From Branchiostoma lanceolatum (lineage: Eukaryota; Chordata; Leptocardii; Amphioxiformes; Branchiostomatidae): a DNA stretch of 64,000 bases. The stretch covers positions 7,032,001 to 7,096,000 of the forward strand of contig NC_089735.1 of NCBI RefSeq assembly GCF_035083965.1. The letters are read 5' to 3'. Below, one piece after another: positions 27,547 through 38,800 of the stretch. The notes under the pieces are model-generated. The model was not told the DNA's origin, made no database searches, and was given only the letters and a program-made list of their open reading frames with translations. Position numbers and translations under genes: made by a program. How positions within the stretch are numbered: position 1 is the first letter of the stretch; each line of letters begins with the position of its first letter.

Positions 27547-30500
27547 ATGTGTAAAGGCAACGCCGGCCGTGACCTGATCGGTATGGGAGTGACCCTGGTC
27601 ATCCTGGGGGCCGTCAATACCTTCTTCGGTATCGGCGCCCTCGCAGCCTTCCCCGATAACTTCTTCAGCCGCGTCGGCGCTCCCATCTGGGCGGGCGTGT
27701 TCGTAAGTTGTTCTTTCTTTCTTTTTTCTTGTGACATTTAAACAATACAGTACATAGATACATATGCATGGCCGTCCCAAAAATGTCATGAGTTTGAGAA
27801 CGTACAACGGTCGTATGACGAATTTGGCCAGGCCCCAGGAAAATAGACCGAAACCCACATCCCCTTTGACGGACTTTCAGCCATTCTCTCATTGGTTGAA
27901 CTGAAAATTGTGATGGACGGTAAGGATAGATCTATTTGACTCGTTGATATTCTTTCCCTTCAACAGGTGGCCATCACCGGAGCCATAGGGATCATAGCTG
28001 GGAGGAAATTCAGGCGGGAGGGCGCCCACACAGGATTTGTAAGTTTTTATTCTACTACCTCCGCGCACGTGAATAAGTTTCGCCTCCGCCAGAGGTATTG
28101 TTCCCATCAATTACATCCATGCATGGAAAATGGATGTATTGTTTCTGATGTGCCTGTTTGTGCGTCTGCCTGTGGTGGTGTTCCGGATATTTGTGGTCAA
28201 CATAACTTGAGGAACCCGCAATGAATCGTAATTATATTTGGTGTGTAGGTGGGTCTTGAGAAAACAAAGGTATCCGTAATTTCTGTACGTCTAGTGACTT
28301 CCCTTGGTACTGCAGCGGAACGTCCTGTTTTTGCATCTCCTGTTCTGGACATACATTCTGGTTTTAAGTGCCCTTGATGTACTAGTAAATAACCCCATTG
28401 AATGAATTATCCCCATGTCATCAACCATTGCTGAACAGGGACGGGGGGCATCATAAACTGTCTAGGACTCTGCTGACCAATTGCTGACGTCACATGTGCT
28501 TAGGGTCACTCTGTACTGTATCTGTTCCCCAGACCACAGCCTTCCTGACACTGAGCATCATCGCCATTTTCGTGGCGCTGTCCCAAGTCGGCGTGTCCGG
28601 CTGGGCGATCGACATCTATGGGTATAATTGCGACCTCACGGGGGGCTTTTACCCTGGAGTCACAATAAGGACTTTAAATGAGTAAGTATCTCCTATATTC
28701 TGTTCCTTATTCATGTCTAGAAGCTTGATGGCCAACACATCTAAGTATCATAATCCTGTTGATTTATGCTTATGTGCTAACATGGATAAATATTGTCAGA
28801 CTGCGAGCAGTCTGTTACTATGGCGTTAGAGGCCTTGACGACTGGTTTCCATGGTGACAGAATCCTAATCTATTGGATTGATTTTCAAAGTGAAATATCA
28901 TAGAACCTTCAGTTCCTACTTGTACTCCTCCTTTGGAAATCAGTCTGAGCTTGTATCCCCCCACCCCAACCCCTCATTACGTTTCATGACTGTTAGTCAG
29001 CAGTGTAAAAACTGCCATGAAGTACCTATGTTTATGTGTAAAAACTTAACGTTTAGGACAGCATCTGTTAGCAGCGACACCTAGCTGCAGAGTGAAGTAG
29101 AACCAGTCAGTATTGCCCCAAGGAAGGAGACAGACTGTCACTGAAACGTTGGTCCTGAATAAGACACTTTAAAGTTTGTTCTCCAGTGACTTAACAACCT
29201 GATGAAAGTATTCATGGACGGAAATACCATGTTTTAACCTACCACATTTCTATCCGGGCTTCATCAAGGTACTGCTGGACCATGATCTATCTGCACCGCA
29301 CTGGGGTGGCGCTAGGGGGACTGGAGACGGTCCTGTGTTTCGTCTCCTCCATCATCGGCTGTGTGATCGGCTGTAACTACTACAACCAGCAGGTGAGTTG
29401 GTTGGTTGGTTAACGTTGGTAGTTTAAGTTTAACGGTCAATGTGTTCTGGCCCTCGCACAATTTGAAATCTAAATTTTGGCGCTTTACAAACTAAGGTGT
29501 TTCTTCTTTTGAACACATAACATTTTGTAGATGTAAGAATGTTTCTTTATCATATCAAATGACAAGTCTGTTGTTCCAGCCGGGCCCAAGTGGGATCGCC
29601 ATGCAGCCAACCAACCAGCCAGGCACCGCCAACAGCCCAGGTAACATCATTGCAGTGGGCCTGCATGGCCTTTTCCCTAGAGCGTATACAGCCGTTTTAA
29701 TTCTCTGTTAAAGCTAGATAACTCTATAATTCAACGTAGACTGCAATGGGCTGGTGTTTCCTATATTTTCTTCCCTCTTGCGACAATCTGATGAACTTGC
29801 AGCTGATCATGTCCCGTACGTTGCATGCAGTGCGCCCTCTGTATGTCGTCTGCGTGTTTGCAGCTAGGGGTCATAACTGTGTACTACTAGGACTTACCTT
29901 GTATTGCTATCATGTCCACGCTGGGTTTGATGGGAATCAAAAAGGCAGACCTGGTTACCTTCGCCGGGAATGTATGCATTCGCGGTAAGGTTATGTTATC
30001 GGTTACGCCAGCTGTAAAGTGGGTCCGTATGTATGTCGAGATCATAAGTCGAGAGAACTTTGACGGATCTTGCTGATTTTTGGTAGGTAAGTGGCGGTTG
30101 TGGGAACGAAGGTCAAGTTCGAAAATGGTTAACCTGGCGTTTTCCTAAAGTGCTCCAGTGGACTTTTTTTTTTAGTGTGTTTGTATGTAGACAACATAAC
30201 TCGGCGTATTGATGATGGATCTGCATGATTTTTGGTGGGTACGTAGAGATTGTGAAAACGAAGCTCAAGTTCAAAAATGGGTCACCTGGCATTTTCCTGC
30301 GGTACTGCAGTGGGCTGTTTATGTATGCGTATTTGTTTGTTGACAGGATAACTCGAGAAGCTGTTGATGGTTGTGCATGATATTTAGTGAATAGGTAGAT
30401 TTATTAAAGGGGAAGGTCAAGTTCGATGATGGGCCTCCTAGCGGGTACTTTGGGTACTGCAGTGTAGCTTCAAAGTTTGAGGTCGAATTTTCTGCAAGTG

Positions 30501-32220
30501 CTACGGTCATGATTTTTGTGTGGTAGATAGTCCATGCCACATGAAGTAAGTTGTGCACGTTTTGGCCCTCTACCGGCTTGTTTGGAGCTGCAGCGGGTGT
30601 TTTTAATTTATTTGTTTTGACCTTTGGACATGAATAACTAGACTTATGGTCAACGGATCGTCTTGATTTATGGTATGTAGATGGCTCGATTAATGATTTA
30701 CATAATTGAATATTCATTATGCAAATCAGGAGCTAATTTGCATAATTAGCAAGGAAAGTTTATAAATCTGCTGCCTTTCAAAATAGGACTCTCAAACATG
30801 TGACATATATAGCTGAAAAAGAGAGAGGTATCGAGAGATACCAATAATGCTAATAGCTACCTATTTTGCATAATTAATGAGAAAATACTAATTGAAAATA
30901 CCACAATAGTAAATGATTGGAATTTCATTCTTGTATCATTAGGAAGCTAAGTAAAGGTGAACAATATCAGACAAAAATCATGCATGACAAGGCCTCATCA
31001 ACATAAATCATAAGGAAATGTCTACAATTCCCTTTCAATTTGCTATTTTTAAATCTATATATTCAGGTTAAATTGCACTGACAGGTGACCTAGTTTACCG
31101 GAGCAGGCTCCCTGTGAGACGTCCCTGGAGGACACATGTGATACTTTACTTGCCTGGTGCAGGGCTCTGTTTTGGGGTCAGGGAGGTCACACGGGCATTC
31201 AAACACAGCAGCCTTACGATCTAACGCTCTCCCTGTGGGAAGGTATAGGTTTGATAAAAACTGATTGATATGTGGACTATGAAAATAAGGGCATAATTGA
31301 AGCAAATACATTGCCAACAAATTGCCTTCTTTTCTGTAGTAAAGATAAAAGTTATGATACCAATTAAGCAAAAATATTCTAACAGTGATTATTTTTATAA
31401 CTCTTGGGAGAACTCGTGTAGGTATGGGTATGGGTTTGTTTTAAACTTTGAAAGAGAATACTAGTAACTCAAGAAGGTGATGACGGATCGTCATGATTTG
31501 TTGGGATGTACATAGTTTGAGTGATGATTTACATGATCGTATAAGAATCATGCAAATCAGGATCTGTGATGTGAAAAAGTATACAAACCCTTGCATTCCA
31601 TTGTAGTCAAACACGTGACATGTAACTGAGAAAGAGAGGAATATTGATAGATATCAATTATGCAAACGAATACCTAATTTGCATAATTTATGACAAAATA
31701 CTATAATTCCAGAGTGGTAAATGATGGGATTTCATTCTTGTGGCATTTGGGAGATAATCAAATGTGGACATTATCAGACATAAATCATGATGGCCTCATT
31801 TACATAATATATTAGGAAATGCTACAATGGCCCTCTTTTCTAAGATTTTACTTTAATGCTGTGTTTTGTGTAGAGAGAAGGATCACTTGAAATTCATGCA
31901 ATCGAGGACCTTATTTACATACTGAGTGATAAGCATTCACTCGAAAAGGCTAACATCAGTCGGCGAAGGTATGAGGTCGTGGAACTCTAGTTTAAAACTT
32001 GATTTGGTTTGGTTACTAAAGCTCTATGTTTGTTTGTTCGTTTGTTTGGTTTTTCCACTAAGGTTGCATTCCCCACTCTCAATGATTTTCTTCACTGCGA
32101 CTTGTACATACGACTTTTACTAGCATCAGTATACTGATATACGAGACAGCAAATCTCACAGGAATACATCTTTTTCCTACAGCTGGTCCGGGTGCTGATC
32201 CCCAGGCCAGGTACATTTAG
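27547..32220 (+). CDS. CD20/MS4A-like four-transmembrane protein (complete, 199 aa)
   Basis: Membrane protein with the CD20-like (MS4A/TMEM176) layout. Exons: 27547-27702, 27967-28038, 28533-28681, 29269-29392, 29580-29640, 32183-32220 (stop TAG); 600 nt with matching phases. TM1 about residues 11-34 (VTLVILGAVNTFFGIGALAA), TM2 about 43-66 across the exon 1/2 join (APIWAGVF-VAITGAIGIIAG), TM3 about 79-101 (LTLSIIAIFVALSQVG), a roughly 35-residue extracellular loop with paired Cys (YNCDL... and ...EYCW), TM4 about 140-160 (ETVLCFVSSIIGCVIGC), and a Pro/Gly/Thr-rich tail. An in-frame upstream ATG at 27424 exists. I chose 27547 because an acceptor-like CATCCTACAG lies between the two and the shorter N-terminus suits the family. 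Known members are ion-channel-associated or immune and sensory receptors; the function here is not predictable. Introns are rich in repeats. Confidence 0.85.
28230..28350. repeat. Fragment of the ACTGCAGCGGAAC dispersed repeat family
   Basis: Contains GACTTCCCTTGGTACTGCAG then CGGAACGTCCTGTTTTTGCA, matching 42821-43062 (inverted), 43568-43810 and 49440-49620. It lies in intron 2 of the CD20-like gene. Confidence 0.65.
30010..30720. repeat. Three decayed copies of the ACTGCAG dispersed repeat in tandem
   Basis: Three successive units each carry 'AACTCG..., GATGGAT, TGATTTTTGGT...GGT, CAAGTTC, GGTACTGCAGTGG' wording (near 30040-30170, 30190-30320, 30345-30480), with a fourth fragment near 30500-30690. 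They occupy the long intron 5 of the CD20-like gene. The 132-codon minus frame here is not a gene. Confidence 0.6.
30640..31060. repeat. 480-bp AT-rich dispersed repeat, copy 2
   Basis: Same block order as 26700-27200 and 31480-31990 (TATGCAAATCAGGAG, CTAATTTGCATAATTA, GGAATTTCATTCTTG). Inside intron 5 of the CD20-like gene. Confidence 0.75.
31480..31990. repeat. 480-bp AT-rich dispersed repeat, copy 3
   Basis: Same family and orientation as 26700-27200 and 30640-31060. It ends AGGTCGTGGAACTC like copy 1. Inside intron 5 of the CD20-like gene, about 200 bp before the last exon. Confidence 0.75.
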
Positions 32221-32885
32221 CAACTAAGCGGGTCCAACTCCAGCCCAACCTACTACCGCCTGGACAGCAGAGCCTGGCGTACCTACTCGCACGGACCAGG
32301 CTCTTCATGTAAAGATGTTCATCCTAAAGGACAAGATTTATATATACATATCTATACAGAGAGAGAGAGTGAGAAAGTGCTTTGTGCTTATTCTTGCATA
32401 TTATGTATAATTAGGGAAAATAACAAACTTGCTGTTTTTCTATAGCTTTGTTTCGGCAAACCGAGTGGTTTGAACTAGTTCACAGTTCTAAGTGAAGGTG
32501 GTGCATTGTGAGCGTTTAGTCTTCCACTGCCTACAAAAAAGAAGTCAAGTCCAGCTTGTCTAGATATAGCCAATACTTAAAGTAGTCTATTGTTACAACA
32601 ATGTCAGTCACAGTACACTGTCACATGTTTGTTTTCTCTATGATGTACCTGCAATTAGCCTACGGGCATGAACTTGCAATAAAACTTTCAATATACATGT
32701 ACATGTATAGTCAAACTAAAGTTAAACAATGCACCACGACTGCACATGCAAACAGTGAATGTTTGATGGGCTGCTATCATATGATTGTTAATTTAATGTT
32801 CATCACTTGAAGTCTGACAGAGTTTGTACTGTAAGGAGCAGTGTATGTCCCATCACACCTGGTAACATCACATTCTACATGCTGC
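32221..32885. other. Convergent 3' flanks of the CD20-like and LAMTOR3 genes, with poly(A) signals
   Basis: A plus-strand AATAAA at 32678-32683 lies 460 bp after the CD20-like stop. A minus-strand ATTAAA (TTTAAT at 32792-32797) lies 90 bp after the LAMTOR3 stop. The two transcripts would therefore end about 100 bp apart without overlap. No other gene is seen. Confidence 0.6.
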
Positions 32886-35800
32886 TCAAGCAACATCTAC
32901 GGCTTGTCTGAGATCTTGAAGTGCGTCTGTCAGTTCATCTTCCAGGCTGAGAATCATTCCTGGGAAGTAGAGTGAAACTGTGAGAGTCTGACAGCTATAC
33001 TCTTCTCTGGTAATCTTTCAACTGACATTCCACCATGTACAAGCCATCTGTTGATTGTGGCACATGTCCAGTTGGGTTGGGTTGAACTTTTCAGGGTTCT
33101 AGCTAGTACATATTAGCATATCGAGCAATCACACCATTATTTGCTAAATTGAGGACCATTTCACCCCAAATTCTTACCTTAGCAAATAATCTTTAGTATT
33201 TTGAGCCCTTCATGTAGATTCACGAATAAGTAAATATTAATCAAGTGTCCAAATTTGGAAGTTACAAGTGCTGATAGAACTGACTGTACCTGTGTTGGCT
33301 GTGCTGTTAGCGACCAGGGTGACCATCAAGGGTGCCTTGTTGAAATGGACAACCTGCAGAATGGCAAGTCAAAATATCAATTAAAGTACAATGTACCTAC
33401 ATGTGAGCAGGACATGTTGATGATGATGATAAGTACTTGAATATGTGTTCAATGTGTTAGGTCAGTTTTACACATGTTTCTAAAAACACTTCCGAGCATT
33501 TTGAAAAACACTTCTCCTGATGTGCTTTCAAACACCTTTTCCGAAACAGCTCAGAGAGGGGTAGAAAACAATAATTGTAAAGTGGACACATTTTCAAAGA
33601 ACTTTGATATCCTACTGCAAATCATATAAAGAAGAGAAAAATCCATTGCAGACTTGCCCAGCTGACCTGATAAGCTGAGTACATGCAGACTATCCGCTGG
33701 TTCTTCCCAAGTCCCATTTTGCTGCCCTGGTCAGCAGCCATGGAGAAGGTGACCAGGAAGCCTGGTCTGAGGGCCAGCTCTGGGGCATTCTCATTGGACA
33801 CTGGGGAGAAATACAGTACAACATTAACTGGACATGAATCATGTTACAGTTGACACAAAACATCTGTAGACAGCAAATCCAACAGAATATTAATAGCAAT
33901 TATTGATATATAGTTAAAAAGTAATTATACAAGCTGGGGCCAGGCAGCTACTCTCCAAGCAGAGGTTAGGCTTCGGCTTTTTACACTACCTTTTTTAATG
34001 CCTAATGTTATAATAAACAATTACTAGTACGTGGACAAAAATGGAAACAAGATTTAAAGAAATCGTTATTCCTGGTAAAGAGGGTATCAAAGTTTTTCAA
34101 ACACCTTTGTCCACACTGCACCATAATTACTCCACAAAGGTTTGTGTCCTACTGACTCTTGTTGTAGCTGTTTCTTAACTTGTCTTACTCTTAGAATAAA
34201 AATTACTTCTACAAAATAGTTCCCCCCTCCATCATGTAATGGTCCAACAAGCATGGGTTCGGACCAATATACCACGGCCACAGCTGTTTACACTAACCAC
34301 ACACTTGTTGGCTGGCTTATCTTTATGCAATGGAATCACAGCATTGTAATCAATACCAAATAGGAGTTCCTGATTGGTCCATGTTAATGGCTATGATAAT
34401 GAATGAATATCAAGCAAAAGATGGGCCCCTGCACTAGGCTGCAGTTCCAAAGTTTCAGTGGTCTGATCAACATGTTCAACCTCAGCACTGGATAACACTG
34501 GCAAACCACAACAGATTCCATTTATGTTCTAGTCTAGTTATTTCTAAAACTCAGAGACTAGTAATTAGACACACAGTGTACTTACCTTTCAGAACTGGCA
34601 CTCCGTCTCGATCAGTTATCGCAATCCCATACAGTCCATCCACCCTGTAGGTGCACGTAAAACATACACCAATGTATCCACACAATTTCTAGTATATGAA
34701 TATGAATACATAACTTCAACACATACTGTAACCTTCCCAAGTCATTCTGATTGCCATTGATGCTGGTTTAAATACTGGATACACCAGTGAACTACATGTA
34801 TATATGATGAGGGTCTGCATGTGGGAATCCTGGCAATGCTTAAATTCATGAACTGATAACAGTACTCGTTAAATTGCAAAAGGCTTTGGGAACAATCTTC
34901 ATTGGATCGTTCCATTGTACTCATTGGTGTTTGGCAAAACTATAGTCTGTGAACACCAACACAACAGGACGCTCCATTGTGACTTTTGAATTCGTTATAT
35001 GAATAACTTTACAATAATGCTTAATGATGAATTCAAGTAGCATATGCTGGTATTCAGCAAGTAAGCATCTTAAGTTGACGTTAGCATCATAATATTCTCA
35101 TTCCATACAGAATTGTAATATTGGTGAAACAGTTAATTTAAATGCCATCTAAAAGGTAAAAGGTATAACGTTAATGTATTACTATTAGATACTTACTTTG
35201 ACATCAGCCTAAAGATGTATCTCTTCAGATCCTAAGAGACAGCAAAGATTATCTGTTACAACCTTCATTATAATGACTATTCATGGCTAGAGAGACAATT
35301 GACTCGTAACTGAACCAAGTGTAACACAGTACCAAGAGACCACATACTAGTATAGTGATATAGACGTTTTAAAGTAAGGACAACAACAACAACATCATAC
35401 CTAACGTTACCAACCATAAGCCTCCTTGCCATAAGAAAACCTCCTTTTTTTTTTATTAAACAACAGAAGAATATACAGGACACAGAGGTGATGCACTCTA
35501 GCAAAAGCTAATATTAAACATCACCTCTGGAAAAAAAATTACAACTTACATAGACACGTACAATAACAATAATAAACAGCAATTGGGTCGTCCAATACAA
35601 ACAAACTAACAAACAAACAAAGAATATATCAATATACCTGAACTAAGTTTTAAAACGTCTGCTTGTCAAAATATAGTGCTGAGTCAAGCCTAAAATGTTA
35701 CAGTTGAAATCGGTCCCCCGAAAGTGCGAAATGGAACGAAATGGAACGAAATGGAACGAAATGGAACGAAATGGAACGAAATGGAACGAAATGGAACGAA

Positions 35801-38800
35801 ATGGAACGAAATGGAACGAAATGGAACGAAATGGAACGAAATGGAACGAACCAAAACAACATATGTAACATTATGAAATGAAATACCAGTAGATAGCGAA
35901 TTATTAGGGGTAGACCGGAACAGGAAGCATTTTAAATACAGAAGTGAGTGGTAAATACATAATATAACGTGTTTTATTTCTTGAATCTATGTAATAATAT
36001 TAAATACAACGTTTTTGTCGCGTTTGTGTGGCTAGATTCTTCCCTGAAAATGGAGGCGCCGCGTGCAAAGAGATCCGCCGCTCTTCCTTGTGTACCAACG
36101 ATCTGCAAATGAACTGCTGCAAATAGCAGGGAAAACAAGCAAATGGAAAAAGTATTGCAGAAGTTGATGGTAACATTGCATCTCCAAGAGGGCAAGAGGC
36201 AAGCGCAATCTTATTATGTATACAGCTAGCGTGTTTGCGTGTTGTGTGTACCGTGAAATACATGCATTGCTCGTTCACACCCTCCCTTTGTTTTGTCGTG
36301 AACAGGGAAGCATAAATGTCTCCAGGGGACTCCACGTCCGTGCTTGAATGGAGTGTGAAATGTGTGAAATGTGTGACGCGCCGCAGAGCTTCATTTAAAT
36401 ATCATTAACGGAGGGGTCCATTCAGGGGTCAGGGGTCTGACTTTAAGCCGAACAATTGGAAAGATATGCATATGCTACGAACCAGTTATGGACTAAAACC
36501 GTATTTAAATATATTAAATGGAAAGTCGGGGTTTGATTCAACCTGTCGGCAGCACGCCCACAGTTCCGTCGCGCTGGCAACAATGCCGGTTTATTTGTAT
36601 GCGGGGCTCCATTTGGGGGAGAGATCTATAGATAATAAGATAACGCTTGCCTCATGCCCTCTTGGTGAATTATGAGATGCACTGTTACCACCAACTGTAT
36701 AATCTAGTCCTAACTTCGATACTCAGTTCCGTTTGCTTGTTTTCCCTGCTATTTGCAGCAGTTCATTTGCAGATCGTTGGTACACAAGGAAGAGCGGCGG
36801 ATCTCTTTGCACGCGGCGCCTCCATTTTCAGGGAAGAATCTAGCCACACAAACGCGACAAAAACGTTGTATTTCGTTCCATTTCGTTCCATTTCGTTCCA
36901 TTTCGTTCCATTTCGTTCCATTTCGTTCCATTTCGTTCCATTTCGTTCCATTTCGCACTTTTGGGGGACCCGTTGAAATCATATGAAACAAAGGATGAGC
37001 CTCTTAATAATAGATAAATGAAGGCTTGATCAGACAAAGTATCGATATCAAGAATATGGGCTAAAAGGCGGTATGCCTAAACACCTCACCCGACCTCATC
37101 CGACCTCACCCGACCTCATCCGAGTCTAAAATGCAGTGTATACGGGGTATGGACATTATTTGACGTTCTGCATACGTTGAATATGCAATTATGAGTGCAA
37201 AACAAGCAGCAAACTCTAAGTATTTACCAGTTTTCATAAGTTACTCCGCTCGTTTCAAAGATAGAAGATTTCTGGCCGCCATATTGGATCATGCCACTGT
37301 TGGGGTCTACATGGGGAAGTTCTTCATACCTTTTTTATTCATATTTGTCCGATAGGACGATAAGACGGTGGGTACTAATAACCTTTTCATCACAATCCAC
37401 TCGTGATAACTGTACACAATAACTGTACACAGTAACTGTACACGTTAACTGTACACAAAGTGTTTTTCAGCCTCGGATACAAGCACGTAGTGTGTAGTCA
37501 ATTGCGTCGGCCGTCTTGACTTCCCTTTACTTATAAAAACTGGTAAATACTTAAAGTTTACTGCTTGTTTTGCATTCATAATTGCATATTTAATGTATCT
37601 GGAACGTCAAATAATGTCCCTGCCCCGTATGCACTGCATTTTAGACTCGGATGAGGTCGGTTGAGGTCGGATGAGGTCGGGTGAGGTGTTTAGGCATACC
37701 CCTAAAAGGTTCCGTAGGTTGCCCAGAAGGATGAGTCTTTGTTGACTGTATATAGGGCAGTACAAAAGATAATGGACAACGTTTTCGCTTCGACATCCGC
37801 AAGTGCAGGCTAGACTTGTTGCTAAGTTGCGTGTGAATAAACTTAGGTTAAGACTGCACGTGCCGGTGCGAAGGCGTGTGAGGAGGGCGCGAGTGTACCG
37901 GGGGCCATGACTAAAATGTGAATAGAAAGAGGGACGTACTAATTTGACTAGATGTTTTTTAAACAACGAAAGATTTAATGATCGAACAGATATACCAAGA
38001 CCGTTCCAATGATGCGTTGCATAAGGAATAAAAGACTTTTGATATCGAGTTGTAGAGCAGAGCGGTATCCTTAGATAAAGCTTGTTACGAAGATTATAAG
38101 AAGTAGAAATGGAAACTTCAGGAGGGATCAAATCCTTAAGATACTGGCGAGTATGGCCATGGACAATTTTGTAGAACATGATCAGAGAGTGAACGTGACG
38201 TCGATCCGAAAGTTTTTCCCAACCTAATTCAGAAAATAGCGAAGAATACGAAGACCCTCTTACAGCCCCTGAGACTGCAAGCGCGCATTCGTATTGGACA
38301 CGTTCTAATCGCTGGGAATCATATAAAGTACATCCATGCCAAGTAATGTCAGCATATTCAAGGAGAGGACGAGTAAAAGATTTATAAATAACATCAAGTA
38401 CTGTTCGTGATAATCTGAATTTCAATTTGTTAAGAGTGGACACTCGTTTGGACGCCTTGCCAATCATATAAGAAATTATATCGATATCAAGAATATAGGC
38501 TAAAAGGTTCCGTAGGTTGCCCAGAAGGATGAGTCTTTGTTGACTGTATATAAGTATCCTTGCCATAAGTTATACTAGTATCTAATCCTTTAGAAATAGG
38601 TGTCAGTTAACAGTTTCTTCTTCTTGCCATAGAGGGTTTGTATCAACTATCAGACCCTTGTAGTGACTAGCTAGTGGCACACATTACAATGTAGCAGCAA
38701 GGATTTCAAGCCCAAATCCACGGCCAAAAATAATTTTGACTTCAGCAAAACAAAAAAAGTAAGTTACTTGCTGTAAACATGGATGTAAGATAAATACGAC

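Larger units (their letters stand above)
35643..38490 (-). pseudogene. Reverse transcriptase C-terminal fragment, split by two insertions
   Basis: From 38490 downward the minus strand encodes MIGKASKRVSTLNKLKFRLS, then RPLLEYADITWHG, LERVQYECALAVSG, LGWEKLSDRRHVHSL, LRNKLYLRIPLC and a terminal Cys/His cluster (CTCGCRSENVVHYLLYCPIY). These are typical of the thumb and C-terminal zinc-knuckle end of jockey-like LINE proteins. The frame continues after the first fold-back (SDQAFIYLLLRGS, 37037 downward) and again after the second, ending at a stop at 35643-35645. Both interruptions leave the flanking frame intact if removed with one target copy. The polymerase core (FADD region) is absent, so it is non-functional. 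Confidence 0.85.
35436..38556 (-). mobile_element. Truncated LINE (non-LTR retrotransposon) with 13-bp target duplication and two nested insertions
   Basis: TCCTTGCCATAAG occurs at 35423-35435 and 38557-38569, flanking the element as a 13-bp target-site duplication. On the minus strand the 3' end reads AATAAA followed by an A-run (T-run at 35445-35454) plus nine bases before the target copy. The coding part is the C-terminal end of a jockey/CR1-like reverse transcriptase. It is interrupted by fold-back elements at 37069-37701 and 35711-36971. Without them about 1.2 kb of LINE remains. The 5' end does not start in reverse transcriptase but in a copy of the element's own 3' segment (38481-38556 matching the LINE text on both sides of 37069-37701). 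Located in LAMTOR3 intron 1. Confidence 0.9.

Noticed and set aside
30319..30717. 132-codon minus-strand frame
   Set aside because: Lies entirely in dispersed repeats in the CD20-like intron; no family motif.
36647..37037. Frames of WNEMERNGTK / FHFVPFRSIS repeats
   Set aside because: Translation of the 11-bp tandem array in fold-back element B.
37607..38566. A 319-codon minus-strand open frame as a host gene
   Set aside because: Its motifs are those of a LINE reverse transcriptase C-terminus, and it ends in a fold-back element. Annotated as a retroelement fragment.
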